From assembly GCA_020436955.1 (NCBI GenBank), contig JAGQWW010000218.1:1-5262 (forward strand): a DNA stretch of 5,262 bases, read 5' to 3'. The DNA is from Saprospiraceae bacterium. GTDB lineage: Bacteria > Bacteroidota > Bacteroidia > Chitinophagales > Saprospiraceae. Numbering within the stretch: the first letter of the stretch is position 1; every line of letters begins with the position of its first letter. The notes beneath the pieces were generated by a model. It was not told the DNA's origin. It ran no database searches and saw only the letters and a list, made by a program, of their open reading frames with translations. The translations under genes were made by a program, and so were the position numbers. This document shows, piece by piece, positions 1 through 5,262 of the stretch.

Positions 1-393
1 CTGGATGTTATGAACATGATTGATGGCATTGATGCAAAAGATGTAGTCGTATTGTTGGTCCGACTTGTAAGTTTCCAGGGATGTAGTGTGGAAGGTGACA
101 TTTGGATATCTTTCCTTTGAAAAATGAGGCAGGTTTTGTTCGTACTGATCCAGCAAGGGATCGATAGCAGTGACTGGGTGGTTCGGAAAATGAATGAAAA
201 TCCCCGCAGGCCCGCATCCGGCATCCAGAATAGTCTTGTCTGGTTCCGGATGTATTGCCATTTTCTCGAGGAAACCTTGCCAATAGGTGTTTTTCCATGC
301 CAGATAGTCTTCAACGGATTTATGGCGGAGGTAGCGTTGCCACCAACGTAGTTCAAGGTATTGAGCGAGCCGCCATTTAAGGGTGGAAGACAT
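1..393 (-). CDS. Class I SAM-dependent methyltransferase, N-terminal part (runs off the window)
   Basis: The frame is open from an ATG at 393-391 down to base 1 with no stop, giving 131 residues of a longer protein whose C-terminus lies outside the window. Residues 55-64 (ILDAGCGPAG) are the glycine-rich SAM-binding motif I. An acidic residue at the end of strand beta-2 follows (TAID, D78), and then a strand-4-like segment YDYIFCINAINHV at about 115-127. This order is that of a Rossmann-fold class I methyltransferase. A Trp/Arg/Tyr-rich helical stretch precedes the domain (residues 7-40, with RWWQRYL and the WKNTYW segment). No substrate can be named: small molecule, lipid or protein are all possible. 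No Shine-Dalgarno sequence is seen; the bases before the ATG are AT-rich. It lies 100 bp downstream of sua5 on the same strand, so co-transcription is possible. Family call is firm, substrate unknown. Confidence 0.85.
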   Translation of the reverse strand, partial: MSSTLKWRLAQYLELRWWQRYLRHKSVEDYLAWKNTYWQGFLEKMAIHPEPDKTILDAGCGPAGIFIHFPNHPVTAIDPLLDQYEQNLPHFSKERYPNVTFHTTSLETYKSDQQYDYIFCINAINHVHNIQ

Positions 394-405
394 GGAAATA
401 ATTTT

Positions 406-441
406 TCGCAAAGTAGGCAAAGTCGCGAAAGAGCGCAAAGA
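406..441. repeat. Degenerate 9-bp tandem repeat (CGCAAAG-type), four units
   Basis: Four consecutive 9-base units can be read on the plus strand: TCGCAAAGT, AGGCAAAGT, CGCGAAAGA and GCGCAAAGA. The shared core is close to CGCAAAG with period 9. The array lies just upstream of the methyltransferase start. On the minus strand, the sense strand of that gene, three of the four units read CTTTG and the remaining one CTTTC. CTTTG matches the 3' half of the Bacteroidota -7 promoter box, although no full TAnnTTTG is present. Function is unknown; it may be a simple slippage product. Confidence 0.6.
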
Positions 442-454
442 AATTCAGAATTTA

Positions 455-493
<39 letters not shown>

Positions 494-496
<3 letters not shown>

Positions 497-1441
497 CTCC
501 GCCGCTGCTCTCCTTAAGCGATCATTAATCGCCAGGCCCAGATCTTGGTCCGGTAGCAATTCTGCAAGTATGATTTCCAAATCAAGTTTATCCAGAGCGC
601 GCATGCCGGCAAAAAGATTTCTGGCTGCTTCGGCATAATCACCGCTTTTGGAAAGTATGAGTTGATTCTTTTCAGGGATGCCATCTAACGGGGTGGTGAA
701 TCGGATGGTGCCTATTTTTTCAGCGGGATATTTGTCCAACAATTTTATATCCATACCCAACTTAACCGGAACCCTGGGCGCATAATGGCTTTTTAACATG
801 CCCGGTGCGCTGGGATTACTTGTGGAATGAGATTTTACCTGGACATCTCCAACTATCTCACGGATGGTCTCTACCGGTACCCCACCTTTTCGGTACACAG
901 TTGTTAACCCGTTTTCAAATCCAACGATGGTGCTTTCCAAGCCAACTTCACAAGGACCGCCATCCAGGATGTATGGAATTTTATCGCCTAATTGGTCCTC
1001 TACATGTTGAGCTCTGGTAGGGCTGATGTATCCAAAAGGATTGGCACTGGGTGCTGCTACCGGGAAGGCCAGGCTGTGCAACAATTCATTACAAAGCGGA
1101 TGCCTGGGTATGCGGATAGCGACTCTGTTCGATCCTGCCGTGACTAAATCGCTTATGATTGGCTTTTTGGGAAGCAACAAAGTAAGCGGTCCCGGCATGC
1201 ATTCTTCAGCCAATTTTTCAGCTACCGCATTTGATACTGCATAATCGTGAATACGTTCAAAACTGGAGGTGTGAATAATCAGTGGATCAAAGGAAGGACG
1301 GTTTTTTACCTTAAAAATTTGGGCCACTGCCACTTCATTTAAAGCATTGCCGGCCAAGCCGTAGACTGTTTCTGTCGGAATAGCAACCAATTGCCCGCTT
1401 TCCAATAGTTCCTTTGCCCTCTTTATATCCTTGCCTGTCAT
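494..1441 (-). CDS. sua5: Threonylcarbamoyl-AMP synthase, Sua5/TsaC family, two-domain form
   Basis: This enzyme makes L-threonylcarbamoyl-AMP from threonine, bicarbonate and ATP in the cytoplasm. That is the first step of t6A37 modification of ANN-decoding tRNAs; TsaD and its partners then transfer the group. From the ATG at 1441 the protein has 315 residues. The YrdC domain fills about 1-200: PTETVYGL at 22-29, the K-x-R pair K46/R48, SAN at 132-134 and STIV at 170-173. The linker SAPGM then HYAP (211-222) and a C-terminal region of about 95 residues mark the long Sua5 type rather than the short TsaC type. The frame also opens at a GTG at 1486, adding 15 residues (MATNPFFTTFAQIFS). I prefer the ATG because the family normally starts about 15 residues before LVAIPTET. 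The stop lies inside a heptamer repeat. The gene is divergent from lysA. Confidence 0.95.
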
Positions 1442-1494
1442 GCTAAAAATTTGCGCAAAGGTCGTAAAAAATGGATTGGTGGCCACTTTTTTTA

Positions 1495-1502
1495 CAAAAA
1501 TG
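1495..1502 (-). promoter_or_regulatory. Possible weak -7 box for sua5
   Basis: Read on the minus strand this is CATTTTTG, one base off the Bacteroidota -7 consensus TAnnTTTG. No convincing -33 TTTG was found at the expected distance. If used, transcription would begin near 1488. That leaves essentially no leader for the GTG at 1486 but a leader of about 47 bases for the ATG at 1441, which mildly favours the shorter protein. Tentative. Confidence 0.25.
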
Positions 1503-1578
1503 GGTGAGATAGGGAACTATTTACACGAACACTGGCATTCCTTTCTAATACAATGAACTTCATTTCAAATGGAAGGCG

Positions 1579-1586
1579 TATCTTTG
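1579..1586 (+). promoter_or_regulatory. Bacteroidota-type -7 promoter box for lysA
   Basis: TATCTTTG is an exact match to the TAnnTTTG -7 element used by the primary sigma factor of Bacteroidota. It ends 35 bases before the lysA ATG, so the expected start of transcription is in the low 1590s with a leader of roughly 30 bases. No clean -33 TTTG is visible about 19 bases upstream, so the -33 half is weak or absent. Its place in the divergent sua5-lysA gap supports the call. Confidence 0.65.
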
Positions 1587-1621
1587 CGGGCAATTTTTCA
1601 AACCCATTATAAAAACTCGAC

Positions 1622-2872
1622 ATGCAACTCCAGGACGGAAAGTACCAATTAGCGGGTGGAATTGACCCGTTGGAATTATGTAAAAAATACGGCACTCCGC
1701 TGTATGTATATGATGCTGAAAAAATTGAGCATCAATATAAACGCATATCCGGTGCTTTTGACGTCAAGAAATTGGAAATCCATTATGCTTGTAAAGCCAA
1801 TACCAACCTAAGTGTTTTGCAGTTTTTAAGAGAACTGGGCTCCGGTTTGGATTGTGTTTCCATCGAAGAGGTTGAATTAGGCATTACCGCTGGATTTGAC
1901 CCAAAGGTTATCACTTTTACACCCAATTCTGTAGGACTGGAAGAGTATGAAAGAGCGGTTGAAATAGGTGTGAAAATCAATGTGGACAGCATTAGTATTT
2001 TAGAGCAGTTTGGACAGAAGTTTCCACATTATCCCGTAAGTATTCGAATCAATCCACACGTGATGGCGGGTATGTACTCGCAGATTTCCGTAGGACATAT
2101 CGATAGCAAGTTTGGTATCAGCTTTCACCAATTGCCATTGGTGCTTAGAGTGGTAGAAGAGATCAAGCAAAAGGTCGATCATATCCATATGCATACCGGT
2201 AGCGATATCCTGGATGTGGATTTGTTTATGAATGCCGCTGAGATTCTTTTAAACGTAGCAAAAAATTTCAAGGACCTGAGCTTTATCGATTTTGGCTCCG
2301 GATTCAAAGTGAAATACAAGCCCAACGACTACGAAACCAATATTGAAGAATTTGGGGAAGTGTTCTCTAAGCGTTTCAATGATTTTTGTGCGGAATACGG
2401 GAAAGATTTGACCCTGATTTTTGAACCGGGAAAATTTCTGGTAAGTGAATCAGGTTATTTCTTTGTAAAAGCTAATGTGGTAAAACAAACGACTTCTACG
2501 GTATTTATCTGTGTAGACTCTGGCTTCAATCACCTGATTCGCCCTATGTTTTACAATGCTTATCACAGGATAGAGAATGTTACCGACCCAAATGGTCGTC
2601 AACGCATTTATACGGTAGTAGGAAATATCTGTGAAACCGACACCTTCGGCGTCAATCGCAGAATAGCCGAAACCATTGAAGGTGATATCCTTTGTATGCA
2701 CAATGCAGGCGCATATTGTTTTACCATGGCAAGCAATTATAACAGCCGTGTACGCCCTGCTGAAGTATTAATTTACAAAGGGAAAGATTATTTAGTGCGC
2801 AAGCGCGAAACGATAAAAGATATTTTGCGTAATCAGGTTCAGGTTAATGTTTTGCAAAAGGAACCGGCTTAA
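1622..2872 (+). CDS. lysA: Diaminopimelate decarboxylase
   Basis: This PLP enzyme of fold type III (alanine-racemase-like barrel) decarboxylates meso-diaminopimelate to L-lysine, the last step of the DAP route. Its 416 residues are a normal length. Visible landmarks: HYACKANTN at 54-62, with K58 as the PLP-binding lysine; HTGSD at 191-195, in place of the usual H-x-GS; the phosphate-binding loop FGSGFKV at 224-230; EPGK at 268-271, where many homologs have EPGR; CETD at 337-340, corresponding to the CESGD substrate motif and carrying the active-site Cys; and GAYCFTMASNYNSR at 363-376, with Y365 near PLP. The last motif and the Cys motif point to DAP rather than ornithine or arginine as substrate. 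The start has no Shine-Dalgarno sequence but sits below a perfect -7 box. The deviations (GSG, EPGK, CETD) seem to me typical of a Bacteroidota branch rather than damage. Confidence 0.95.
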   Translation: MQLQDGKYQLAGGIDPLELCKKYGTPLYVYDAEKIEHQYKRISGAFDVKKLEIHYACKANTNLSVLQFLRELGSGLDCVSIEEVELGITAGFDPKVITFTPNSVGLEEYERAVEIGVKINVDSISILEQFGQKFPHYPVSIRINPHVMAGMYSQISVGHIDSKFGISFHQLPLVLRVVEEIKQKVDHIHMHTGSDILDVDLFMNAAEILLNVAKNFKDLSFIDFGSGFKVKYKPNDYETNIEEFGEVFSKRFNDFCAEYGKDLTLIFEPGKFLVSESGYFFVKANVVKQTTSTVFICVDSGFNHLIRPMFYNAYHRIENVTDPNGRQRIYTVVGNICETDTFGVNRRIAETIEGDILCMHNAGAYCFTMASNYNSRVRPAEVLIYKGKDYLVRKRETIKDILRNQVQVNVLQKEPA

Positions 2873-2887
2873 AGAAGCTTGGAATCA

Positions 2888-2916
2888 TTTTTGAAAAGCA
2901 CGACCTGATACATTCA
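2888..2916 (+). promoter_or_regulatory. Possible promoter for the lipoprotein pair
   Basis: In the gap after lysA, TTTTTG (2888-2893) is followed after 15 bases by TACATTCA (2909-2916), which keeps the TA and TT of TAnnTTTG but not its last two bases. The spacing is shorter than the usual 17-23. I see no good terminator between lysA and the lipoproteins, so read-through from lysA is an equally good explanation. Confidence 0.2.
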
Positions 2917-2974
2917 CAACACACTGTACAATCCCCCACACATGAAACAGTATTCACAAATTAGTTTTAATAGT

Positions 2975-3559
2975 ATGAAATATTTTTTTCAGTGTTTAAC
3001 AATACTGGCGGTAACCTTTATGGGTTGCCAGAGCAACGAACCAAGTGAACCTGTAGTGCCTCAGGTAGTTAAGGTTTCTAACGACAAAGTAACATTTGAT
3101 GATGGCAGCGAATTAGCTTTGCCGGCTGGTGAAACTGTTCTTTTAGCAGTAAGCCACGGAGCTTCAGATTTTAATACAGCACAGCCAACTTTCAATGAAG
3201 AAGGCGTTAAGCAAGCTGCAAGATTAGATTCTTTATTAGGAGCAGTTACATTCAAATCAATTTTGTCAACCACTTCTAATTTGTCTACAGAAACAATTAA
3301 AGAATTGAACGCTGATAAACAATTGCCCATTTTTACTTTCGATTCTGGAAGTGTGAGCAATATGTCTCGTTTCCTTTTTGAATTGGAAAAGGGAAATAAG
3401 TTTTTGATGGTAGGAGACCCTACTACCTTAGGTAATGTGCTAAATCAATTCGATAGTTCATTTGAAGCGGCATCCATTAATAAGAAAAATTATTCAGGAT
3501 TTTATATCGTAACAGGTTCAGGACTAGGTGCTTGTAAAGTCTATCCTTACCGTTACTAA
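2975..3559 (+). CDS. Lipoprotein with a degenerate histidine-phosphatase-like domain (first of a tandem pair)
   Basis: The 194-residue product starts with a lipoprotein signal peptide (MKYFFQCLTILAVTFMGC, lipidated C18), so it should be anchored in the cell envelope. An in-frame ATG at 2942 would add 11 residues; I chose 2975 for its compact signal and AT-rich upstream sequence. After a short linker and a NDKVTFDDGSELALP segment (36-50), the rest follows the histidine phosphatase layout: TVLLAVSHGAS (54-64) at the RHG position, FNEEGVKQAARL (73-84) like the usual LTEEG-RA-RL helix, ILSTTSNLSTET (96-107) like the ST..RT..T segment, FLMVGDPTTLGNVL (143-156) like VVGHSNTxxxLV, and FYIVTGSG near the end. 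H61 survives, but the RHG Arg is Ser (S60), the mid-domain Arg is missing and the second catalytic His is Asp (D148). Phosphatase activity is therefore doubtful. The fold call is from motif alignment by eye. The next gene starts 15 bases on and is a paralog. Confidence 0.75.
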   Translation: MKYFFQCLTILAVTFMGCQSNEPSEPVVPQVVKVSNDKVTFDDGSELALPAGETVLLAVSHGASDFNTAQPTFNEEGVKQAARLDSLLGAVTFKSILSTTSNLSTETIKELNADKQLPIFTFDSGSVSNMSRFLFELEKGNKFLMVGDPTTLGNVLNQFDSSFEAASINKKNYSGFYIVTGSGLGACKVYPYRY

Positions 3560-3574
3560 CCAGAGATACGATTT

Positions 3575-4192
3575 ATGATGAACTATAAGAACATCTTTTT
3601 TTTATTGGTGACCACCATTTTCCTTTCTGCTTGTCAGGGTGATAAAGACCCTTATGTAAAGAATATGGTTGAAAAACTCACCAATGATAAAATCATCCTG
3701 GCTTCCGGTGAAGAAATTACCATCCCACCAAATGGAGGGGATAAAACTGTGTTGTTTATCGTTTGTTCCGGTGAATTTGATCTTAATCCAGATGCCGAGA
3801 TTATGGATCAGAAATTGAATGATAACGGAGTGAATTTGGCGACAATGCTTTCCGGTTTCTTTAAGGACGTAAAAGTGGATGGAGGGGTATTGGCTGCAAT
3901 GCACCCTGTTGCTAACCAATTTGGACAGATAATAGCTGAGCCAAATGGCTGGACTACATTCAATTACAATACGATTGATTATGGTGCCTTTTTAGATTAT
4001 ATCTATGATATGAAAAAAGGTGATAGATTCATTGTTGTAGAAGATCCCAGAACTATGAGCAAGTTGCTCAATACCTTGTCTGGTAGCAGTTATCCAGAAC
4101 TGGAATCTACACCTAATTTTGGTACCAGAAAGATTTGGTATGTAGAGACTTCTAGACGTACAGACGTAAATATTAGAGAACTTAGATTCTGA
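3575..4192 (+). CDS. Lipoprotein with a degenerate histidine-phosphatase-like domain (second of a tandem pair)
   Basis: The 205-residue product has a clear lipoprotein signal peptide ending in LSAC (lipidated C20), followed by QGDKD, an acidic/lysine context that could favour surface export in Bacteroidota (weak inference). It mirrors the preceding gene: NDKIILASGEEITIP (37-51), TVLFIVCSGEFD (58-69) at the RHG position, LNDNGVNLATML (81-92), VLAAMHPVANQFGQII (105-120) at the ST..RT position, RFIVVEDPRTMSKLLNTL (151-168) at the second-His position, and IWYVET (187-192) with a terminal strand. Here the RHG Arg and His are Cys and Ser (C64, S65), the mid-domain Arg is absent and the second His is Asp (D157), so catalysis by the family mechanism should be impossible. 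Start is ATGATG at 3575; either Met could be used. Only 15 bases separate it from the upstream paralog, so the two are probably one transcript, closed by the hairpin at 4230-4272. Function unknown. Confidence 0.75.
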   Translation: MMNYKNIFFLLVTTIFLSACQGDKDPYVKNMVEKLTNDKIILASGEEITIPPNGGDKTVLFIVCSGEFDLNPDAEIMDQKLNDNGVNLATMLSGFFKDVKVDGGVLAAMHPVANQFGQIIAEPNGWTTFNYNTIDYGAFLDYIYDMKKGDRFIVVEDPRTMSKLLNTLSGSSYPELESTPNFGTRKIWYVETSRRTDVNIRELRF

Positions 4193-4199
4193 TAATTTA

Positions 4200-4227
4200 T
4201 TGGCAGATAGGTTTTTAAATAATTTTT
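4200..4227 (+). promoter_or_regulatory. Possible valS promoter overlapping the terminator region
   Basis: TTG at 4200-4202 and TAATTTTT at 4220-4227 (one base off TAnnTTTG) are 17 bases apart, near the spacing of a Bacteroidota promoter. Transcription would start in the low 4230s, at the foot of the hairpin, placing the whole hairpin in the valS leader. The stretch is very AT-rich, so a chance match is easy. Confidence 0.22.
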
Positions 4228-4229
4228 TT

Positions 4230-4272
4230 ACACTTAAAGCCATTTCCAGAGGGACTGGCTTTAAGTGTTTTT
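4230..4272 (+). terminator. Rho-independent terminator after the lipoprotein pair
   Basis: A perfect 13-bp stem pairs ACACTTAAAGCCA (4230-4242) with TGGCTTTAAGTGT (4256-4268). Inside the 13-base loop a further TCC/GGA pairing (4245-4247 with 4252-4254) around AGAG is possible. The stem runs straight into a T-tract at 4268-4272. On the opposite strand the tract would be A-rich, so it works in the plus direction only. It begins 37 bases after the lipoprotein stop and ends 12 bases before the valS ATG. Confidence 0.85.
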
Positions 4273-4284
4273 AAATCTCAACAA

Positions 4285-5262
4285 ATGCTCGATTCCCATT
4301 TTAAACCGCAAGATGTAGAAACCCGGTGGTACCAACACTGGATGGAGAACAATTACTTTCATTCAACTCCTGATGAAAGGGAACCTTTTACCATTGTAAT
4401 CCCTCCACCAAACGTTACCGGAGTCCTACACATGGGGCATATGCTCAACAATACCATCCAGGACATCCTCATTCGTAAAGCACGAAAGGAAGGCAAAAAC
4501 GCCTGTTGGGTACCTGGTACGGACCATGCTTCTATTGCTACTGAAGCAAAGGTCGTACACATGTTGCGCGAGCAGGGAATCAAGAAGAGTGACCTGGGCC
4601 GTGAGGATTTTTTGAATCATGCCTGGGAATGGAAAGAAAAATACGGTGGGATCATCCTGGAACAGTTGAAAAAATTGGGATGTTCCTGCGACTGGGAACG
4701 TACTGCTTTTACGATGGACCCAAAACTGTCACAAGCAGTTATAGAGGTTTTTGTTGACCTACATAAAAAAGGAAAACTGTACCGTGGTCTTCGTATGACC
4801 AACTGGGACCCTGCAGCAAAAACTGTATTGTCTAATGAAGAAGTAATCTACAAGGATGAAAATTCTCAGTTGTTCCATATCAAATATCCATTTGCTGATA
4901 ATCCGTCAGAAGGAATTGTAATCGCCACTCAACGCCCTGAAACCATTATGGCAGACGTTGCGATCGCGGTACATCCTGATGATGAGCGATACAAAGCTAT
5001 TGTTGGTAAAAAGGTTTTAATACCGTTGATTGATCGTGCCATTCCAATCATAGCTGATAGTTATGTAGATATGGAATTTGGTACGGCTGCCTTAAAAATT
5101 ACCCCGGCACATGACCAAAATGACTACGAAGTTGGTCAAAGACACAACCTTGAAGTAATTGATATCTTGAATGCAGATGGTACTTTGAATGAAGCTGCGC
5201 AAATTCTTGTAGGAGAAGACCGTTTTGAAGCAAGAAAGAAAATCAAAAAACTGTTGCAAGAC
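4285..5262 (+). CDS. valS: Valine--tRNA ligase, N-terminal part (runs off the window)
   Basis: This is the class I aminoacyl-tRNA synthetase that charges tRNA-Val and edits mischarged threonine. The frame is open from the ATG at 4285 to the window end: 326 residues, roughly the first third of a normal ValS. PPPNVTGVLHMGHMLNN (40-56) holds the HIGH signature as H49-M-G-H52, and WVPGTDHASIATE (75-87) is the typical ValS segment that follows. The CP1 editing domain starts after about residue 190: TQRPET at 215-220 (many homologs read TTRPET) and GTAALKITPAHDQNDYEVG at 266-284, with D277 as the conserved editing-site Asp. The KMSKS loop and the anticodon-binding domain lie outside the window. The upstream sequence (CTCAACAA) has no Shine-Dalgarno sequence. 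The gene starts 12 bases after a strong hairpin, so its own promoter is probably upstream of, or overlapping, that hairpin. Confidence 0.96.
   Translation, partial: MLDSHFKPQDVETRWYQHWMENNYFHSTPDEREPFTIVIPPPNVTGVLHMGHMLNNTIQDILIRKARKEGKNACWVPGTDHASIATEAKVVHMLREQGIKKSDLGREDFLNHAWEWKEKYGGIILEQLKKLGCSCDWERTAFTMDPKLSQAVIEVFVDLHKKGKLYRGLRMTNWDPAAKTVLSNEEVIYKDENSQLFHIKYPFADNPSEGIVIATQRPETIMADVAIAVHPDDERYKAIVGKKVLIPLIDRAIPIIADSYVDMEFGTAALKITPAHDQNDYEVGQRHNLEVIDILNADGTLNEAAQILVGEDRFEARKKIKKLLQD

Noticed and set aside
213..226. Two CGCATCC-like heptamers inside the methyltransferase gene, resembling the intergenic array.
   Set aside because: They encode the DAGCG of the SAM-binding motif, so protein constraint explains the sequence; only two units and one is imperfect.
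8..351. Open frames of 75-96 codons on both strands at the window start.
   Set aside because: They overlap the methyltransferase frame, which has a real SAM motif and family-like sequence; the alternatives have no recognisable features.
805..1244. Plus-strand frames of about 71-72 codons within sua5.
   Set aside because: They are antisense to a firmly identified gene, and have no start context or protein features.
2877..2899. A possible terminator hairpin after lysA (GCTT...AAGC).
   Set aside because: The arms are only 4 bp, the loop is long and no T-tract follows; it is not supportable.
1622..4192. lysA and the lipoproteins as one functional system.
   Set aside because: The gap after lysA is about 100 bp and the functions do not connect; co-transcription is possible but proves nothing about a shared role.
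4230..4284. A T-box riboswitch before valS.
   Set aside because: The leader is too short, and no specifier loop or T-box sequence is present; T-boxes are also not expected in Bacteroidota.
4359..4802. Minus-strand frames inside valS.
   Set aside because: They are antisense shadows of the conserved ValS sequence with no independent evidence.

Overview
The window reads as ordinary chromosome of a member of the Bacteroidota. The signs are: no clear Shine-Dalgarno sequence before any start; a perfect Bacteroidota-type -7 promoter box (TATCTTTG, the TAnnTTTG consensus) before lysA; lipoproteins with short signal peptides; and proteins whose sequence style fits that phylum. A placement near Saprospiria or Chitinophagia is possible, but it is only an impression. 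Six protein genes are present. The two at the window edges are cut off.

Layout: bases 1-393 (minus strand) hold the N-terminal part of a class I SAM-dependent methyltransferase. Bases 394-493 are a short intergenic gap with two adjacent tandem repeats, of period 9 and period 7. Bases 494-1441 (minus strand) encode a two-domain Sua5/TsaC threonylcarbamoyl-AMP synthase, for tRNA t6A formation. A divergent promoter region of about 180 bp follows. Then, on the plus strand, come diaminopimelate decarboxylase (lysA, 1622-2872), two tandem lipoproteins of about 200 residues (2975-3559 and 3575-4192), a strong hairpin terminator (4230-4272), and the first 326 codons of valyl-tRNA synthetase (valS, 4285 to the window end).

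The housekeeping genes (t6A modification, lysine and peptidoglycan precursor synthesis, tRNA charging) share no single pathway and look like a normal mosaic. The accessory element is the lipoprotein pair. Both align by eye with the histidine phosphatase (phosphoglycerate mutase-like) fold, and they are paralogs of each other. Both have lost the RHG arginine, the mid-domain arginine and the second catalytic histidine, which is replaced by Asp-Pro. The second protein has also lost the nucleophilic histidine. They are best read as a co-transcribed pair of envelope-anchored pseudophosphatases of unknown job. This is the most interesting item in the window.
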